Shown: one piece after another, positions 12,741 to 22,206 of the stretch | Numbering within the stretch: position 1 is the stretch's first letter | How the letters are laid out: every line of letters starts with the position of its first letter | Origin: Cylindrotheca closterium | Taxonomy: Eukaryota; Bacillariophyta; Bacillariophyceae; Bacillariales; Bacillariaceae | Direction: 5' to 3' | Assembly (NCBI GenBank): GCA_933822405.4 | Contig: CAKOGP040000447.1 | Span: forward strand, 1-63,717 | DNA length: 63,717 bases | Translations under genes and position numbers: made by a program | Notes under the pieces: generated by a model | What the model was told of the DNA's origin: nothing | Database searches by the model: none | The model's input: only the letters and a program-made list of their open reading frames with translations

Positions 12741-12933
12741 CAATGAACACTTTCGTTGCACTCTATCAAAAAGACCCTTCCGCCCCTTATCACAATTCCA
12801 AAAAGAGCCGATCGATCACTGCGTGGCAGCCACTTCCAATACCAAAACTACAATATAAAGTGGATACTTGAACTACAGTATGTTACACCTACACTCACAA
12901 AACAAATATTGATAGGAAGAACATGCACCAGCC

Positions 12934-13698
12934 CTACTTGTAATAGGTGACGGGTCCTGATGCTTTACTGTCACCACCATTATACACCGTGGCAGGAGGC
13001 AGGGGAACCGCAGTGGCCATGGGAGTTGGAATGTCTCCAGCGGGTCCACTAGCATCATTGTAGGTGTTTTGGTTGTAAGTATTAGGAGTTGGAATGTCTC
13101 CAGCAGGTCCACTGATTGGTACTGACGATTGACCATACTCGGCGTTATTGTAGTTGGTATTTTGTACGTAGGCATCTTGTTGGTATTGAGTATTGGTGTT
13201 TTGCTGGTAGGTCCCTGGATTGGCCGGTGGTTCTCGTCGGGAGCACATGAACACGGCCACACAAAAAGCGAGTGATCCAATTCCAAATCCAATACCAGTC
13301 GCCGTCTTGGCTGCCACCAGACCAATATCCAAGATGGATTCTTCTACAATGCTAGTTGGATCCTCAGGATCGTAAGTAATTTGCGTGGTTTTGCCTTCGG
13401 CTGGTTTGGGACTCAAACAATAGTCAGTCTCCGAGGTAAAGGTAGTTCCTTCGAGAGTGGTGTAATTGTAGGTTATGTGATAGCTTGGCTCTTGTTGCAC
13501 ATTATTTGTGGTACCGCTACTGCCCGAAGAACAAACTCGTGTGGACACTACAGTAGCATCTACAACGGGCCATTCACCAATTGTGCTGTTGAGAATCATC
13601 AGGCCAGCGATTCCGGGCAACGCGCAGCAAATCAAACAGCAAGCAAGCGTGCAAATGGCACCCAAAGTGGTGGCTTTCTTTGCTGACATTCCTGCCAT
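12934..13698 (-). CDS. Two-TM membrane protein with a DUF3592-like loop and Pro/Asn/Tyr-rich tail
   Basis: I start this 254-residue protein at the ATG at 13696-13698 (MAGMSAKK), because the longer in-frame upstream part crosses a (GA)n microsatellite and reads like 5' UTR. A first hydrophobic helix spans about residues 9-35 and a second about 138-162. Between them the chain has the pattern seen in DUF3592 proteins: GEWPVVDATVVSTRVC, a YHITYNYTTLEGTTF strand pair and ITYDPEDPTS. After the second helix comes a low-complexity tail containing SGPAGDIPTP twice. It is transcribed divergently from the plastid hydrolase at 14029, with about 330 bp between starts. The function of DUF3592 proteins is not known. 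The topology suggests a loop outside the cytosol and a tail inside, or the reverse. Confidence 0.75.
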   Translation of the reverse strand: MAGMSAKKATTLGAICTLACCLICCALPGIAGLMILNSTIGEWPVVDATVVSTRVCSSGSSGTTNNVQQEPSYHITYNYTTLEGTTFTSETDYCLSPKPAEGKTTQITYDPEDPTSIVEESILDIGLVAAKTATGIGFGIGSLAFCVAVFMCSRREPPANPGTYQQNTNTQYQQDAYVQNTNYNNAEYGQSSVPISGPAGDIPTPNTYNQNTYNDASGPAGDIPTPMATAVPLPPATVYNGGDSKASGPVTYYK

Positions 13699-13735
13699 TT
13701 TTGAGTTTTTGTGTTGTTTCTGTTTGGAAGAGAGT

Positions 13736-13759
13736 AGAGAGAGAGAGAGAGAGAGAGAG
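13736..13759. repeat. (AG)12 microsatellite
   Basis: A perfect AG run lies 37 bases upstream of the ATG of the DUF3592-like gene, probably in its 5' UTR or core promoter. Confidence 0.9.
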
Positions 13760-14028
13760 TGCAGTACCGGGTACAGCTGTTGAAGAGTTAAGCGTTTCAA
13801 GAGTAACAGAGGACGTCGCTTGATGTCTTTTTCTAAATTCAGTTTCGACTGTTCGATTTTTTTGATTTTGACGCGAGTTGAAGCTTCTTTTGAATCTTGG
13901 ATGTCTGCCTTTCCTCCGGCATAAGTGATCATACTGGTCGATGACTTTGTGACGTGTTTTTGTTCTTTTGGTTGTTGTTGTTGAAGAAGAGACTTTGACC
14001 AAGCTGCTGATCTCCACAAAACACAAAC

Positions 14029-15264
14029 GTGAGAAGAAGGATGGCCTTGTTCCTTCAACAAACACTTGCCGTGTGCCTTCTACTACAAGCGCTATATATT
14101 TCATCATCTTGGGCATTCACAACCCAAACTAGCCAGCCATTTCAGTTGTTGGCTTCGTCATCGTCCACAACATCTCTGCAAACTACGGTGGCCGAAACTT
14201 CCAATAACGTAAAGTCTCAATATTTTGATTTCCAAGGGCATCAATGCTACTCCGAAGTAGCCTCGCCGACGTTTCAAGCACCACTCTTTGGCAAAAAGAA
14301 ACCTGAAGTCTTGCTCCTACATGGGTTTGGTTGCTCGACTGTCTATTGGAGAGAAACCTATCGCTATTTAAATGAGGCTGGATACACTGTTCACGCGGTC
14401 GATTTGTTGGGACAAGGCAAGTCGGACAAACCGGGACGCGCCGATGGCATTGAATATTCCACCAGTTTATGGGCCCAAGTAGTGGATACCTACGCCAAAG
14501 ACTACATGAAGAGTGCGGATGAAATTGTCGTCGTTGGAAACTCCTTGGGAAGTTGTGTGGCCCTGGCGGCTGCCACTGGAGATTTCCCCAATGATATCTC
14601 TTCATGCAGCTATAGTATTGCACCACGAACGATCGGCATCGGCATGTTTAATTGTGGAGTGGGAATGAATAGTCGGAACGTCATTCGAGATCCAGGCTGG
14701 AACCCATTTCAAAGAGCCTTGTTGACACTACTCTTTGATACTCTCGACTTTGTCATTTTCGGGAATCGAGCACTTATCAGTTATCTACTGAACGAAGTGG
14801 TGACAAAAGAGCTACTGCAAAATGCATTAACTGGATTGTATCGATGTGCTCCCGATCCAGAATCCCGAGTTGACGATGCCTTGGTCGAGTCATTTTACCG
14901 TCCCGCCCAGGACAGTGGCTCTGTTGAGGCCTTGAACCAAATCTATACCAACGATCCTGGAAAAACACCAATGGAATTTCATGAAGATAATCCCCAATTG
15001 AGTAAACTCCCCATCAAACTGATATGGGGAGACTCGGACGCAGTGACTCCCATTGCAGGGTCTGTGGGACAGTTCTACACGTCATTGGCAAATGACGAGA
15101 ACAGTAAGGTGTCATTGCAAATGGTGAATGCGGGACACATTCCATTTGATGAAATCCCAGAATGCAACAAATTCTTTGTACAATGGCTTGATCAACTGTC
15201 AGAAAACAAGGGTGGTTCCAAAAAAGAGCCCAAACCTTTTTTTGCATGGCCGTTTTGTCAATAG
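14029..15264 (+). CDS. Alpha/beta hydrolase, probably plastid targeted
   Basis: This 411-residue protein (a second possible start is Met5 at 14041) opens with a signal peptide, about residues 5-29, ending SSSWA followed by FTTQ. That Phe just after the cleavage site is the diatom plastid-import signature, and a Ser/Thr-rich transit region follows. The hydrolase fold begins near residue 92 with VLLLHGFGCS (oxyanion hole HGFG). The nucleophile elbow is GNSLG with Ser172. The acid is Asp337 in WGDSDAVTP and the base is His370 in GHIPFDE, so the catalytic triad is complete. The arrangement resembles the cyanobacterial and chloroplast alpha/beta hydrolases related to pheophytinase. The substrate cannot be told from sequence. 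It converges on the FIST gene with 166 bp between stops. Confidence 0.9.
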   Translation: MRRRMALFLQQTLAVCLLLQALYISSSWAFTTQTSQPFQLLASSSSTTSLQTTVAETSNNVKSQYFDFQGHQCYSEVASPTFQAPLFGKKKPEVLLLHGFGCSTVYWRETYRYLNEAGYTVHAVDLLGQGKSDKPGRADGIEYSTSLWAQVVDTYAKDYMKSADEIVVVGNSLGSCVALAAATGDFPNDISSCSYSIAPRTIGIGMFNCGVGMNSRNVIRDPGWNPFQRALLTLLFDTLDFVIFGNRALISYLLNEVVTKELLQNALTGLYRCAPDPESRVDDALVESFYRPAQDSGSVEALNQIYTNDPGKTPMEFHEDNPQLSKLPIKLIWGDSDAVTPIAGSVGQFYTSLANDENSKVSLQMVNAGHIPFDEIPECNKFFVQWLDQLSENKGGSKKEPKPFFAWPFCQ

Positions 15265-15430
15265 ACATCGTGATTCTGCTCATTGCAATGCGATTATGCT
15301 TTTTGCTTCGATATCAAATGATAGAAAATAAGGCTACAGTACAATAAATAAAGTGCTTCACCATATCTACCATTTGAATTTTGTACATAGCTAAGTTTGT
15401 CCAACCACAATTTGTGCCCAGTGTTGGCAC

Positions 15431-16798
15431 TTACCCCCATGCATCGAGGAACTCGTCCTTAGCACCTGCTGCACCCTCGTCTACAGACTGACTGCTCTTC
15501 TCATAGATCATGGCTACAACTGTTGTGAACCCGTGAAGGTGGCTTGGCTTTTCTTCCCGAGAAGCAGAGCCAAGAGAAATACCGACTGAGCCGATTTCTC
15601 CGTTTGCAAAGAAACCAGCAACAACCGGATTGTCGCCTGGTAGCATCTCCATTACATTTGTTATATCCATATTTGGGACGCCAAAGAATCCTCGGCCACG
15701 TGCTACACATGATATTTGCAATGCTGCCATGGGCCGGCAGTTTCCATTGACCATTCGAGCCGTCTTAGCTCGCTCTACCATCCATTTCAAGTCCTGTTCC
15801 GCAGTTCCTGCATCGCGAACCTGGAAGCAGAACTTGTCACCTTCCTTGAGACTAGGCGTAGCAATAATAATACCTCCAATCCCTGGTACAAATCCTGCTA
15901 TTTGCCGACTCAGATAGTCGCCCTCGCCATCAGAGGAAGCAATTCCACAAAGCAAACCACTTTGAATCAATTCATGGTCCTCTGGCTTGGCGTTCTTGGT
16001 CTCTTCTTGTAACACTTGCAGGGCAGGTTTGCCATCTAGTTCGGTAATTATTTGTCCTTTCTCTACTTTGGTGATTGTCAAAGCCTTCCTTCCAATCGGT
16101 CGGCAACCTTGTGCCACGACAGTTTGCAAGCCAACCGTTCCGGAAAACTTGACTGCAATGCTTGAGCCTGGTAACAAGACTTGATCCATGTAGGCAATGG
16201 TTCCTTCATCTTGTGATACAGGACACGATATTCCACCAGCCAGTACAGATGACGATGCATCGAATTTGTTTAGTACAGGTTCAATGTTTGCCCAAGGGTC
16301 TACAAACAACAAATAGTCTCCATCCTCGGTCGTGTCCACATTGTTGGGATTCACCACTTCTACTTTACCGCCTTTTGGTAATTTCCCAGTCATGAGCGAA
16401 AGCGATGCTTGGTTGGGGACATCTAATTCTCGTTGCTCCCCGATGACACCGGCACCAATCAAAGATATCAGCTGGGTATCAGTCCCAAAGTGATGGGCCG
16501 CCAACTTGACCAAGCCATCAAACTCATCTGCATGCGCCTGGTCCACAAATAGAAACGCCACATCTTGAGATTCTGGATCCGAGACCTCTTCCAAAACTTT
16601 TCGCAACGCCGGGGTACCTTCAGGATGTGTGGATATGTGAGACTGCCACTCCGATTCACTATTCTTGGCTAGCAAAGAAGCAGGATATACCGACCGTATT
16701 CTTTTCCTTGATGATGAAAATGTATTAATCCAAGAGAAAACAGAGGCTTCTGAAACTGCTAGAAGCAGAAACAGCAACAATCTTTCATTCATATTCAT
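15431..16798 (-). CDS. FIST-domain protein with N-terminal signal sequence
   Basis: The protein has 455 residues. Residues 1-19 form a hydrophobic signal (LLLFLLLAVSEAS), then VFSW and a basic Ser-rich stretch that could be a plastid transit region, although the cleavage motif is not a clean A-F-A-P type. The body matches the FIST_N plus FIST_C layout: VAFLFVDQAH near residue 80, LIGAGVIGEQRE near 113, GGISCPVSQDEG near 190, then FIST_C elements SGLLCGIASSDGEGDYLSRQIAGF and MVNGNCRPMAALQISCVARGRG near 355-375, and FFANGEIG near 400. In bacteria FIST domains are small-ligand sensors fused to signalling modules. Here it stands alone. Its role in algae is unknown. Its start lies in a promoter rich in GGTACC-type palindromes. 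Confidence 0.9.
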   Translation of the reverse strand: MNMNERLLLFLLLAVSEASVFSWINTFSSSRKRIRSVYPASLLAKNSESEWQSHISTHPEGTPALRKVLEEVSDPESQDVAFLFVDQAHADEFDGLVKLAAHHFGTDTQLISLIGAGVIGEQRELDVPNQASLSLMTGKLPKGGKVEVVNPNNVDTTEDGDYLLFVDPWANIEPVLNKFDASSSVLAGGISCPVSQDEGTIAYMDQVLLPGSSIAVKFSGTVGLQTVVAQGCRPIGRKALTITKVEKGQIITELDGKPALQVLQEETKNAKPEDHELIQSGLLCGIASSDGEGDYLSRQIAGFVPGIGGIIIATPSLKEGDKFCFQVRDAGTAEQDLKWMVERAKTARMVNGNCRPMAALQISCVARGRGFFGVPNMDITNVMEMLPGDNPVVAGFFANGEIGSVGISLGSASREEKPSHLHGFTTVVAMIYEKSSQSVDEGAAGAKDEFLDAWG

Positions 16799-17176
16799 TT
16801 TGCCGCTTTTACTTTGATGCTGATGTTGTCCTTGTACATGGTACGTCGTACCAGGGTACCAGTATGATGAATGATGATGATGTTGGTGATGAGATATACT
16901 GATGAGTCATTCAAGGTACTCTGGTAGTCTCAATCAATGAGTACCAGTGAGTGAGAGATGGAGGGCGGGCCGCAAAATCAATATGTAAGAGTTATACGAG
17001 CCAGTATGTGAACTACTGGTACACGTAGTAGTGACACGCGACGTCTGTATGTACACGCGTACGTAGACCTTGCAGCCCTGCGACCAGAAACTTGCAACTT
17101 TAGAATAGTCAAGATCGACAAGGCTCATTTCATTCATTCCAAAGCAACAACGCAACAACTGCATATCATCATCAAC
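16799..17176. promoter_or_regulatory. Divergent intergenic region with GGTAC palindrome clusters
   Basis: This is the shared upstream region of the FIST gene and the small Pro-rich ORF. GTAC-centred short palindromes recur at 16834-16861 (GGTAC, GTACC and GGTACC) and at 17014-17065. Similar clusters occur upstream of other genes in the window. No function is shown. Confidence 0.35.
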
Positions 17177-17392
17177 ATGGCCACTGAAACTGCCACTGCC
17201 CCTCCTCCACCGGCCCCTCCAGCTCCACCAGCTGATGCTGCTCCTGGTACTCCTAAAACAGCCACCCCACGCCGCCGTCCGCGAAAGGCTTCCAGCCCAC
17301 TGCGCACACAATCTTCCAAGTCTCACTTGTACTCACCGGAAGGCAGCAAGAGAAAGATCGTCATCCCACCACTCCCATCTACCGGCGAATAA
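17177..17392 (+). CDS. Small Pro/Ala-rich basic protein, unknown
   Basis: This 71-residue ORF has a good start context (ATCAACATGGCC) and a clear composition: an Ala/Pro-rich half (PPPPAPPAPPADAAPG) followed by a basic half (TPRRRPRKASSPLRTQSSK) and IVIPPLPSTGE. It is probably disordered and may bind nucleic acid or an SH3/WW-type partner, but no domain is recognised. The opposite-strand Gly-rich frames are its shadows. A weakly similar Pro-rich segment (IPPPPPPASIMQSPVAAPTTP) lies in an open frame at about 18400-18540, without a convincing start. Whether either is expressed cannot be told. Confidence 0.4.
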   Translation: MATETATAPPPPAPPAPPADAAPGTPKTATPRRRPRKASSPLRTQSSKSHLYSPEGSKRKIVIPPLPSTGE

Positions 17393-18724
17393 ATCATTGA
17401 CTGATCCTAAATTGAGAGCACTGCTGTTGCACGAAAGCAACATGTGGATTGATTGACAATCCTTTCATCCGATTTCTCCTTTACGCGACTGCAGTAGATG
17501 TTAAAAGTCAAATAGCTTTAAAGCCGACTGAATAAAATCTACACAATCACATTCATGCTCTGTAATTATTAACATCTGCATTCCCTGTGATGAGACGATT
17601 GTTGAATCATACTCTACTGTCGAAAGTCGGTTTCAAGTTGGAAGCTTCGAGCAAGGGTTAGAGCAGATCGTTGCAAAACCAGAGATTTCGATTGTTGCTG
17701 GTATGATATATGTGTTAACCGGTATCGGTCTTCCTACATTTAACGAAATCTCTTTCCTATTACGAAGAAAAGAATAATGAGGCAAATTTTGGTATTTAAT
17801 GCAGGGCATTTTGACACCGAAATACGAGCCCGCTCGTTTGAGCGTCCAATCAATGTTCATATGTTTTAACAACTCCCTTCTCCCAAAATCATTCCTGGAA
17901 CGGCCGTGAAATAGAAATTTAGCATACAGTACTCGTACACTTCTTGGGAGTAAATGTTGATTTTCCCGGCCGTCCCCAGTAGTGAGCAACAGTTATTATA
18001 CTGGTACTTCCGTAACATCTGGAGTAATGCATGGGATGCCAGAGATTTGTTGTAGTAACGAAAGGCTACTTTGGAGGATGCTACCAGGTACAGTTACGAT
18101 GCTTGCATTGCTGGTGAGCCTACCTGGTACACGTGTATAGTACCTGGTACCCCTGGTACTTGTAGGTTCGCTTGGCCTTGCACACTTCATTCGGGTCTAT
18201 CTTAGCCCCAAATAATCCCATTGTCATCAAACTATTCCACCGTGCCGAGAGTATGTGTGAATGCACGGGCAAACAAACTAGGGACAAACTAGGGACAAGG
18301 TGACAAAAGGTTCTTGAGCGGCAAAGCTCACAATATTATTTCGTGGCAGAACCAACTGAAAAAACAAAAAGCTTCTGAGCAAACTCACCAATTTTTAAAC
18401 ATGCTCATTCCTCCTCCTCCTCCTCCAGCTTCTATCATGCAAAGTCCTGTAGCTGCTCCCACTACTCCATCTTCCCGAAAAAGCCATAGAGATGACCAGT
18501 CTTGCCATTTTAGGACAGGATTATTGAATAATCGAAATAGATGAATAAGACCAAACACATAAAAATAGCTATGGGTTCAAGCATTTACCGCAACTTTCTA
18601 TTCTGCTTGTACCAGAAATCTTAGGTTGAGCCAGCGCAGCTCGAAGTCGATCGCTTTCCATAATGAAGGCTCATCAGTCTTGACATTCCACCAACACCAA
18701 TTTTCTTCACGCATTTTGATCCAG
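17393..18724. other. Intergenic, one short hairpin element, no certain gene
   Basis: The region holds the small hairpin element at 17899-17973, a cluster of CCTGGTACC-type repeats at about 18087-18170, a direct repeat of ACTAGGGACAA at about 18278-18298, and a Pro-rich open frame at about 18400-18540 that I do not call. The rest shows nothing. Confidence 0.5.
17899..17973. mobile_element. Miniature hairpin element (MITE-like), copy 1
   Basis: Ends are AACGGCCGTGAAA and TTTCCCGGCCGT, near-perfect inverted repeats of about 12 bases. The interior (TAGAAATTTAGCATAC ... CTTGGGAGTAAATGTTGA) is shared with the copy at 26243-26307. This copy has an extra segment in the middle (about GTACTCGTACA). 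No coding capacity. Confidence 0.6.
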
Positions 18725-19564
18725 CTAGGTAGCGAGTACCACGTTCGTTACCTGCCATGCTCCCTTTCCTTTGAAAGCAGGAATCAAACTTGTTGATGAA
18801 GTTTCTAGTGCATGTTGGCAGACAATCTTGCCGTTGAATTCCCATGTGAAAACACTCGCCGACCTAACGCAAAGAATGACACCTCCATTCTCCATTTTGA
18901 AAGGAGTTTTAGCGCTCACAGTCGCACCTCCCTTCATGTGTAGTTTTGCATTGAGACAGTCTAGAATAACAAACTCGTCCCCTGCCCAACCAACTCGAAA
19001 GTCTTCAATCTTTCCAACTTTGATCTCAAATGATGTGATGTTCCGACTGTGACCTTCCGTTTGAATAACAAAAGTCGATAGTTTCATTGCCGCAACGAAA
19101 TTGTATGGATATTGTTCAATCTTCGAGTCAACTTTGTTTCCTTTGTGGATTTTTATCCTCGTTGGGTAAATGACTGGAGTTAACCCATAGTACTCTACCA
19201 ACGACAAAAACTGAAGATACTGTCGGTGATTTGCGAAATCTTCCTTCATTGGGGATTCCAAAGGTGGCGCATTCGATGTCCAGGTGTCCCGTGATCTCAA
19301 TTGATCTAGTACAACTGTGAACAGAGCAAACGACTGGTTTACAAAGAAGTTTCCGTCCCCATCTTTTATCAGTTTGCAGTCGTATTTTCCTGAAAACTGA
19401 GTTGCAAGCAAGGAGTGCCCATGACTGCACAAGGTTCGTCGCAGCACTTGCATGATTGTGCCGCTAATGTTGAGCGTCAAGACATCGTTGGCGTTGTTGT
19501 TTTCTTCTACCTCAGCTTCAGCCGTTGTCGCTGCTGCTTCGTCGTCTCTTGGTTCCGAGGTCAT
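18725..19564 (-). CDS. BTB/POZ (KCTD/T1-type) domain protein
   Basis: The protein has 279 residues. After an acidic N-terminus (about 25 residues) comes the T1-type BTB fold: VLTLNISGTIMQVLRRTL, SLLATQFSG, then DGNFFVNQSFALFTVVLDQLR, matching the L-N-x-G-G-T ... R-x-T-L ... D-G-x-F-F-I-D-R ... V-L-x-Y-L-R layout of KCTD proteins. The linker carries FLSLVEYYGL, the usual helix after the BTB. The last 150 residues form a beta-rich region of unknown type (FRVGWAGDEFVILDCLN, MENGGVILCVRS). BTB domains of this kind oligomerise and often act as Cullin-3 adaptors; whether this one does is not known. One Gly of the usual pair is Ser. Intact and probably single exon. Confidence 0.75.
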   Translation of the reverse strand: MTSEPRDDEAAATTAEAEVEENNNANDVLTLNISGTIMQVLRRTLCSHGHSLLATQFSGKYDCKLIKDGDGNFFVNQSFALFTVVLDQLRSRDTWTSNAPPLESPMKEDFANHRQYLQFLSLVEYYGLTPVIYPTRIKIHKGNKVDSKIEQYPYNFVAAMKLSTFVIQTEGHSRNITSFEIKVGKIEDFRVGWAGDEFVILDCLNAKLHMKGGATVSAKTPFKMENGGVILCVRSASVFTWEFNGKIVCQHALETSSTSLIPAFKGKGAWQVTNVVLAT

Positions 19565-20335
19565 CGTCTCCGTTTTGTCGAACTGCTGAGCGTGATGCGT
19601 TTTTTGGTTATAAATAATGGGGTCGTTTTAGTCGAAGAATCCACCGTTTCAAACGTGATACCGTGTACCTACACACAGGCAAAATTATGCCTCACGTTTC
19701 AAAACCGTGAATTCGATTTTTGCTCACAAATCAATACTCAGCAATATAAGCACATCGTTTTCCAGATCATAATATGCCATGGTAGAGAGTAACATCGGTA
19801 TTCATCTCGTAGCACCACCACATCTCCGCATGGGTGGTGCTACTCATCCAGCAACAAGAGTTGCTAGTCGTGGGGTGCAAGACATGCGGTTGGAGCATGC
19901 ATTCCAACTCTTCAAATCCTCCCCAAAACCAAAAAAATGCAGGCGATCGACGAGCTTGGTGCGTGACCATAGACAAGATGGAAAGCGTAGAGCAAACTCG
20001 GCACTGCGAGCCCCCGCATCAAGGCGACCGATTCAAATGAAACATGGTTGGATTGGACGATTAGTTGACGACAGAGGTGACCATCAAATCACTGGGGTGG
20101 GAAGTTTGTGCACACGAAAAGTCGTGATTTGCTTCCCAACTGAGGAGCGTTCCTCCTCAAAGGTCGGATCTCTAAAGGACCGTACCACAGATCAGCACAA
20201 CCAAATTGAATGGAGATCGTTGACTCGCGCAATCTCGCCTTTACTGTAAAGTAGGGGAATTATGTCACTCGAGTTCCAAAACATAATAAAACAACAAACA
20301 ATACCAATACGGAAAGCACAAGAGATAGGAAGAAT
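19565..20335. other. Intergenic, no supported gene
   Basis: A 156-residue plus-strand frame exists (19779-20249) but has no recognisable domain, and its composition looks random, so it is not called. The region lies between the BTB gene start and the J-domain gene start and must hold both promoters. Confidence 0.5.
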
Positions 20336-20863
20336 ATGAGTAAGGAAGAGAAAGAAGCCGCGAAGGAGGAGAAGAGGGAGCGGAAACGCGAACATAATCG
20401 AAGAAAGCGTCTCGCTTATCGCTTGCGGCGAAGGATGAAGAAGGCAAGTCCCAAACCATCTAAAGCCAAAAGAGAGGACTGGAAAAAAGAGCAAAAAGAG
20501 AGCAACAAGGAGTATCAAAAGAAAAAGAAGCGAAAGCAAAAATGGAAGCAGAGAAAACAACAGAAATCAAGATGTGAAGCAAAACGTGAAACAAAACCTG
20601 CACTTAGTGAAAAGGAATGGACCAAGCTTGTGGAGGAAGCAAGCGACCGGTCTGATTTCGAATCGTTGCTTCATGTTTTCTCACAGCATCTTTATGATCA
20701 CACAAAGGCATCTGGCGGGAATCAATTGAAATGTCTTCTCAAACGATTCCGAGAGCTATCGACACGGTATCATCCAGACAAAAACTGCGGTCTCGCTCGC
20801 TACGGCCTGATTTTTCAGGCATTGAATGAAGCTAGGGACGTTGTAGTGGATCAAATTGTCTGA
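20336..20863 (+). CDS. Small, very basic protein with C-terminal J domain
   Basis: The protein has 175 residues. The first 85 are almost entirely Lys, Arg, Glu and Gln (KEEKRERKREHNRRKR, KKKKRKQKWKQRKQQK), consistent with a long charged helix and nuclear or nucleolar location. The C-terminal part resembles a J domain: LLKRFRELSTRYHPDKN with His-Pro-Asp at about 146-148, followed by FQALNEARDVV as helix IV. J domains stimulate Hsp70 ATPase. Placement at the C-terminus after a basic helix is unusual for canonical DnaJ proteins. The start is the first ATG (gaatATGAG). Confidence 0.65.
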   Translation: MSKEEKEAAKEEKRERKREHNRRKRLAYRLRRRMKKASPKPSKAKREDWKKEQKESNKEYQKKKKRKQKWKQRKQQKSRCEAKRETKPALSEKEWTKLVEEASDRSDFESLLHVFSQHLYDHTKASGGNQLKCLLKRFRELSTRYHPDKNCGLARYGLIFQALNEARDVVVDQIV

Positions 20864-21163
20864 ACAGCAGTTTTGTACAGTAGGCTCTTCTGGACACTAC
20901 AAGAAACTTTTTATTATCTTGATTTCTCTCTTGTTGCTCCATTTGATGTTTTGCTAGCGATGATTTATGCTTTTGTTTGTCATCCTTCTTCGAAAAATAT
21001 CAACATTCTCGATACCGATGACAAACAACGATCTCAGCCGCGCAATGGGGTAGTTTCATTCGATTGTAGTTGGAATCAATCATTCAATTTCTATCGTCTA
21101 TCATTTTCCGCTACGGATGTGCAATCAGTTGGTTTCATTGGTATTTTTCTCAACTTGTCTTGG
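20864..21163. other. Intergenic between convergent genes
   Basis: Contains the 3' flanks of the J-domain gene (plus) and the histidine phosphatase (minus). Nothing else is seen. Confidence 0.5.
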
Positions 21164-21982
21164 TTAACTTTTCAATTCGAGTTTTCTAAGAGTTGCGGTT
21201 TCCAGGTGTTCTAACGATCTATGTTTGGCATAATCCATTTTGCTAAAGCCAGATTGCAAAATTTGAAGTACATCCCCGTGTGCCACACAAATTATCATAT
21301 GCCCAGTGTATTTCTGGTCCCATTCCAAAATCATTTCTGTTGTTCGACTCACAACGGATTGGACTGATTCCACTCCATTGATGGTGTGAGAAGGATCAAC
21401 TGCATCATCAATCCAAACATCATTGTAATGATGGTCGCTTCCAAGGTCCCATTTTCCAAAGTATCGTTCTCTTAGCCTTGTTTCGACAACGACACCATCA
21501 TGTTCAATTTCGGCAGCAACCGATGCACATTCCGCAGTCTCCATGGCGCGTAAAAAGTCCGATGACAGAATCAAAAGACCTTCAAATCCTTTGGAAGAAT
21601 ATTCCTTGACAATATCTTGTCCTGCATTTGTGGCCTGTTCCTTGCCCAAATCAGACAAGCCATACTCAACAGTAGCAATCTTTGGGTCGGAAGCGATGAC
21701 CCCTGCAACATTCGCTTTGGATTGACCGTGTCTTAAAGCATAATACGAATTTTGTAGACCGCTACAAGTTTCCAGTTGATTGAAGGACGATGATTGGAAT
21801 GTTGCCGATGTATTCTTCCTCCATTGCATTCCCAGAGCAGGATTATGCTTTCCCGTTTGCAGAAAGACTGTTCTTTGAAAGCCAGCTAACAGTGGGAGAA
21901 AACGGTGAGGCTGAAGCATGGTGGGAATGGGTTTGAGAAAATTTCTGCTTTGGTAGAATGGTGCAGGTACACGAAGGTGCAA
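21164..21982 (-). CDS. Histidine phosphatase superfamily (phosphoglycerate-mutase-like), possibly organellar
   Basis: The protein has 272 residues (or starts at Met22). The branch-1 histidine phosphatase signature is YALRHGQSKAN with the phospho-acceptor His85 in the RHG motif. It is followed by LSDLGKEQATNAG, SSDFLRAMETAECA (the second Arg), LRERYFGKWDLGSD (the catalytic Glu) and CVAHGDVLQ with His235. All four core residues are present. The first 75 residues are basic and Ser/Phe-rich without acidic residues until Glu71, fitting a mitochondrial or plastid presequence. The substrate could be a phosphosugar or a similar small molecule, as in fructose-2,6-bisphosphatase-like or phosphatase-type PGM proteins; sequence alone does not decide. 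Confidence 0.88.
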   Translation of the reverse strand: MHLRVPAPFYQSRNFLKPIPTMLQPHRFLPLLAGFQRTVFLQTGKHNPALGMQWRKNTSATFQSSSFNQLETCSGLQNSYYALRHGQSKANVAGVIASDPKIATVEYGLSDLGKEQATNAGQDIVKEYSSKGFEGLLILSSDFLRAMETAECASVAAEIEHDGVVVETRLRERYFGKWDLGSDHHYNDVWIDDAVDPSHTINGVESVQSVVSRTTEMILEWDQKYTGHMIICVAHGDVLQILQSGFSKMDYAKHRSLEHLETATLRKLELKS

Positions 21983-22206
21983 TATATACTCTGTAATTGA
22001 TGATGAGCAGCATTGCTATCGCTATCTCGTAAAGATCCTCGACTAGTTTGATCTCAGATCGTCCTCCGTCTATCTGATCACGATGACGCTCTCGTAATGC
22101 CAACATCAAAAGTCAGAAGTTGCGCAAGCAATGTTTGAACCATCATCGTAATATTTTAAAAGCCACCAGAAGGAGATATATATCATAGCACACACAACAT
22201 CCACCA

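Noticed and set aside
13574..14116. 180-residue minus ORF over the promoter of the DUF3592-like gene
   Set aside because: Out of frame with the better-supported gene, Ser/Leu runs come from the (AG)n repeat, and it overlaps the hydrolase start.
17633..17989. 118-residue minus ORF sharing a short block with 26175-26384
   Set aside because: The shared residues come only from the small hairpin element inside both frames.
19779..20249. 156-residue plus-strand ORF
   Set aside because: No domain, random-looking composition, and no good start context.
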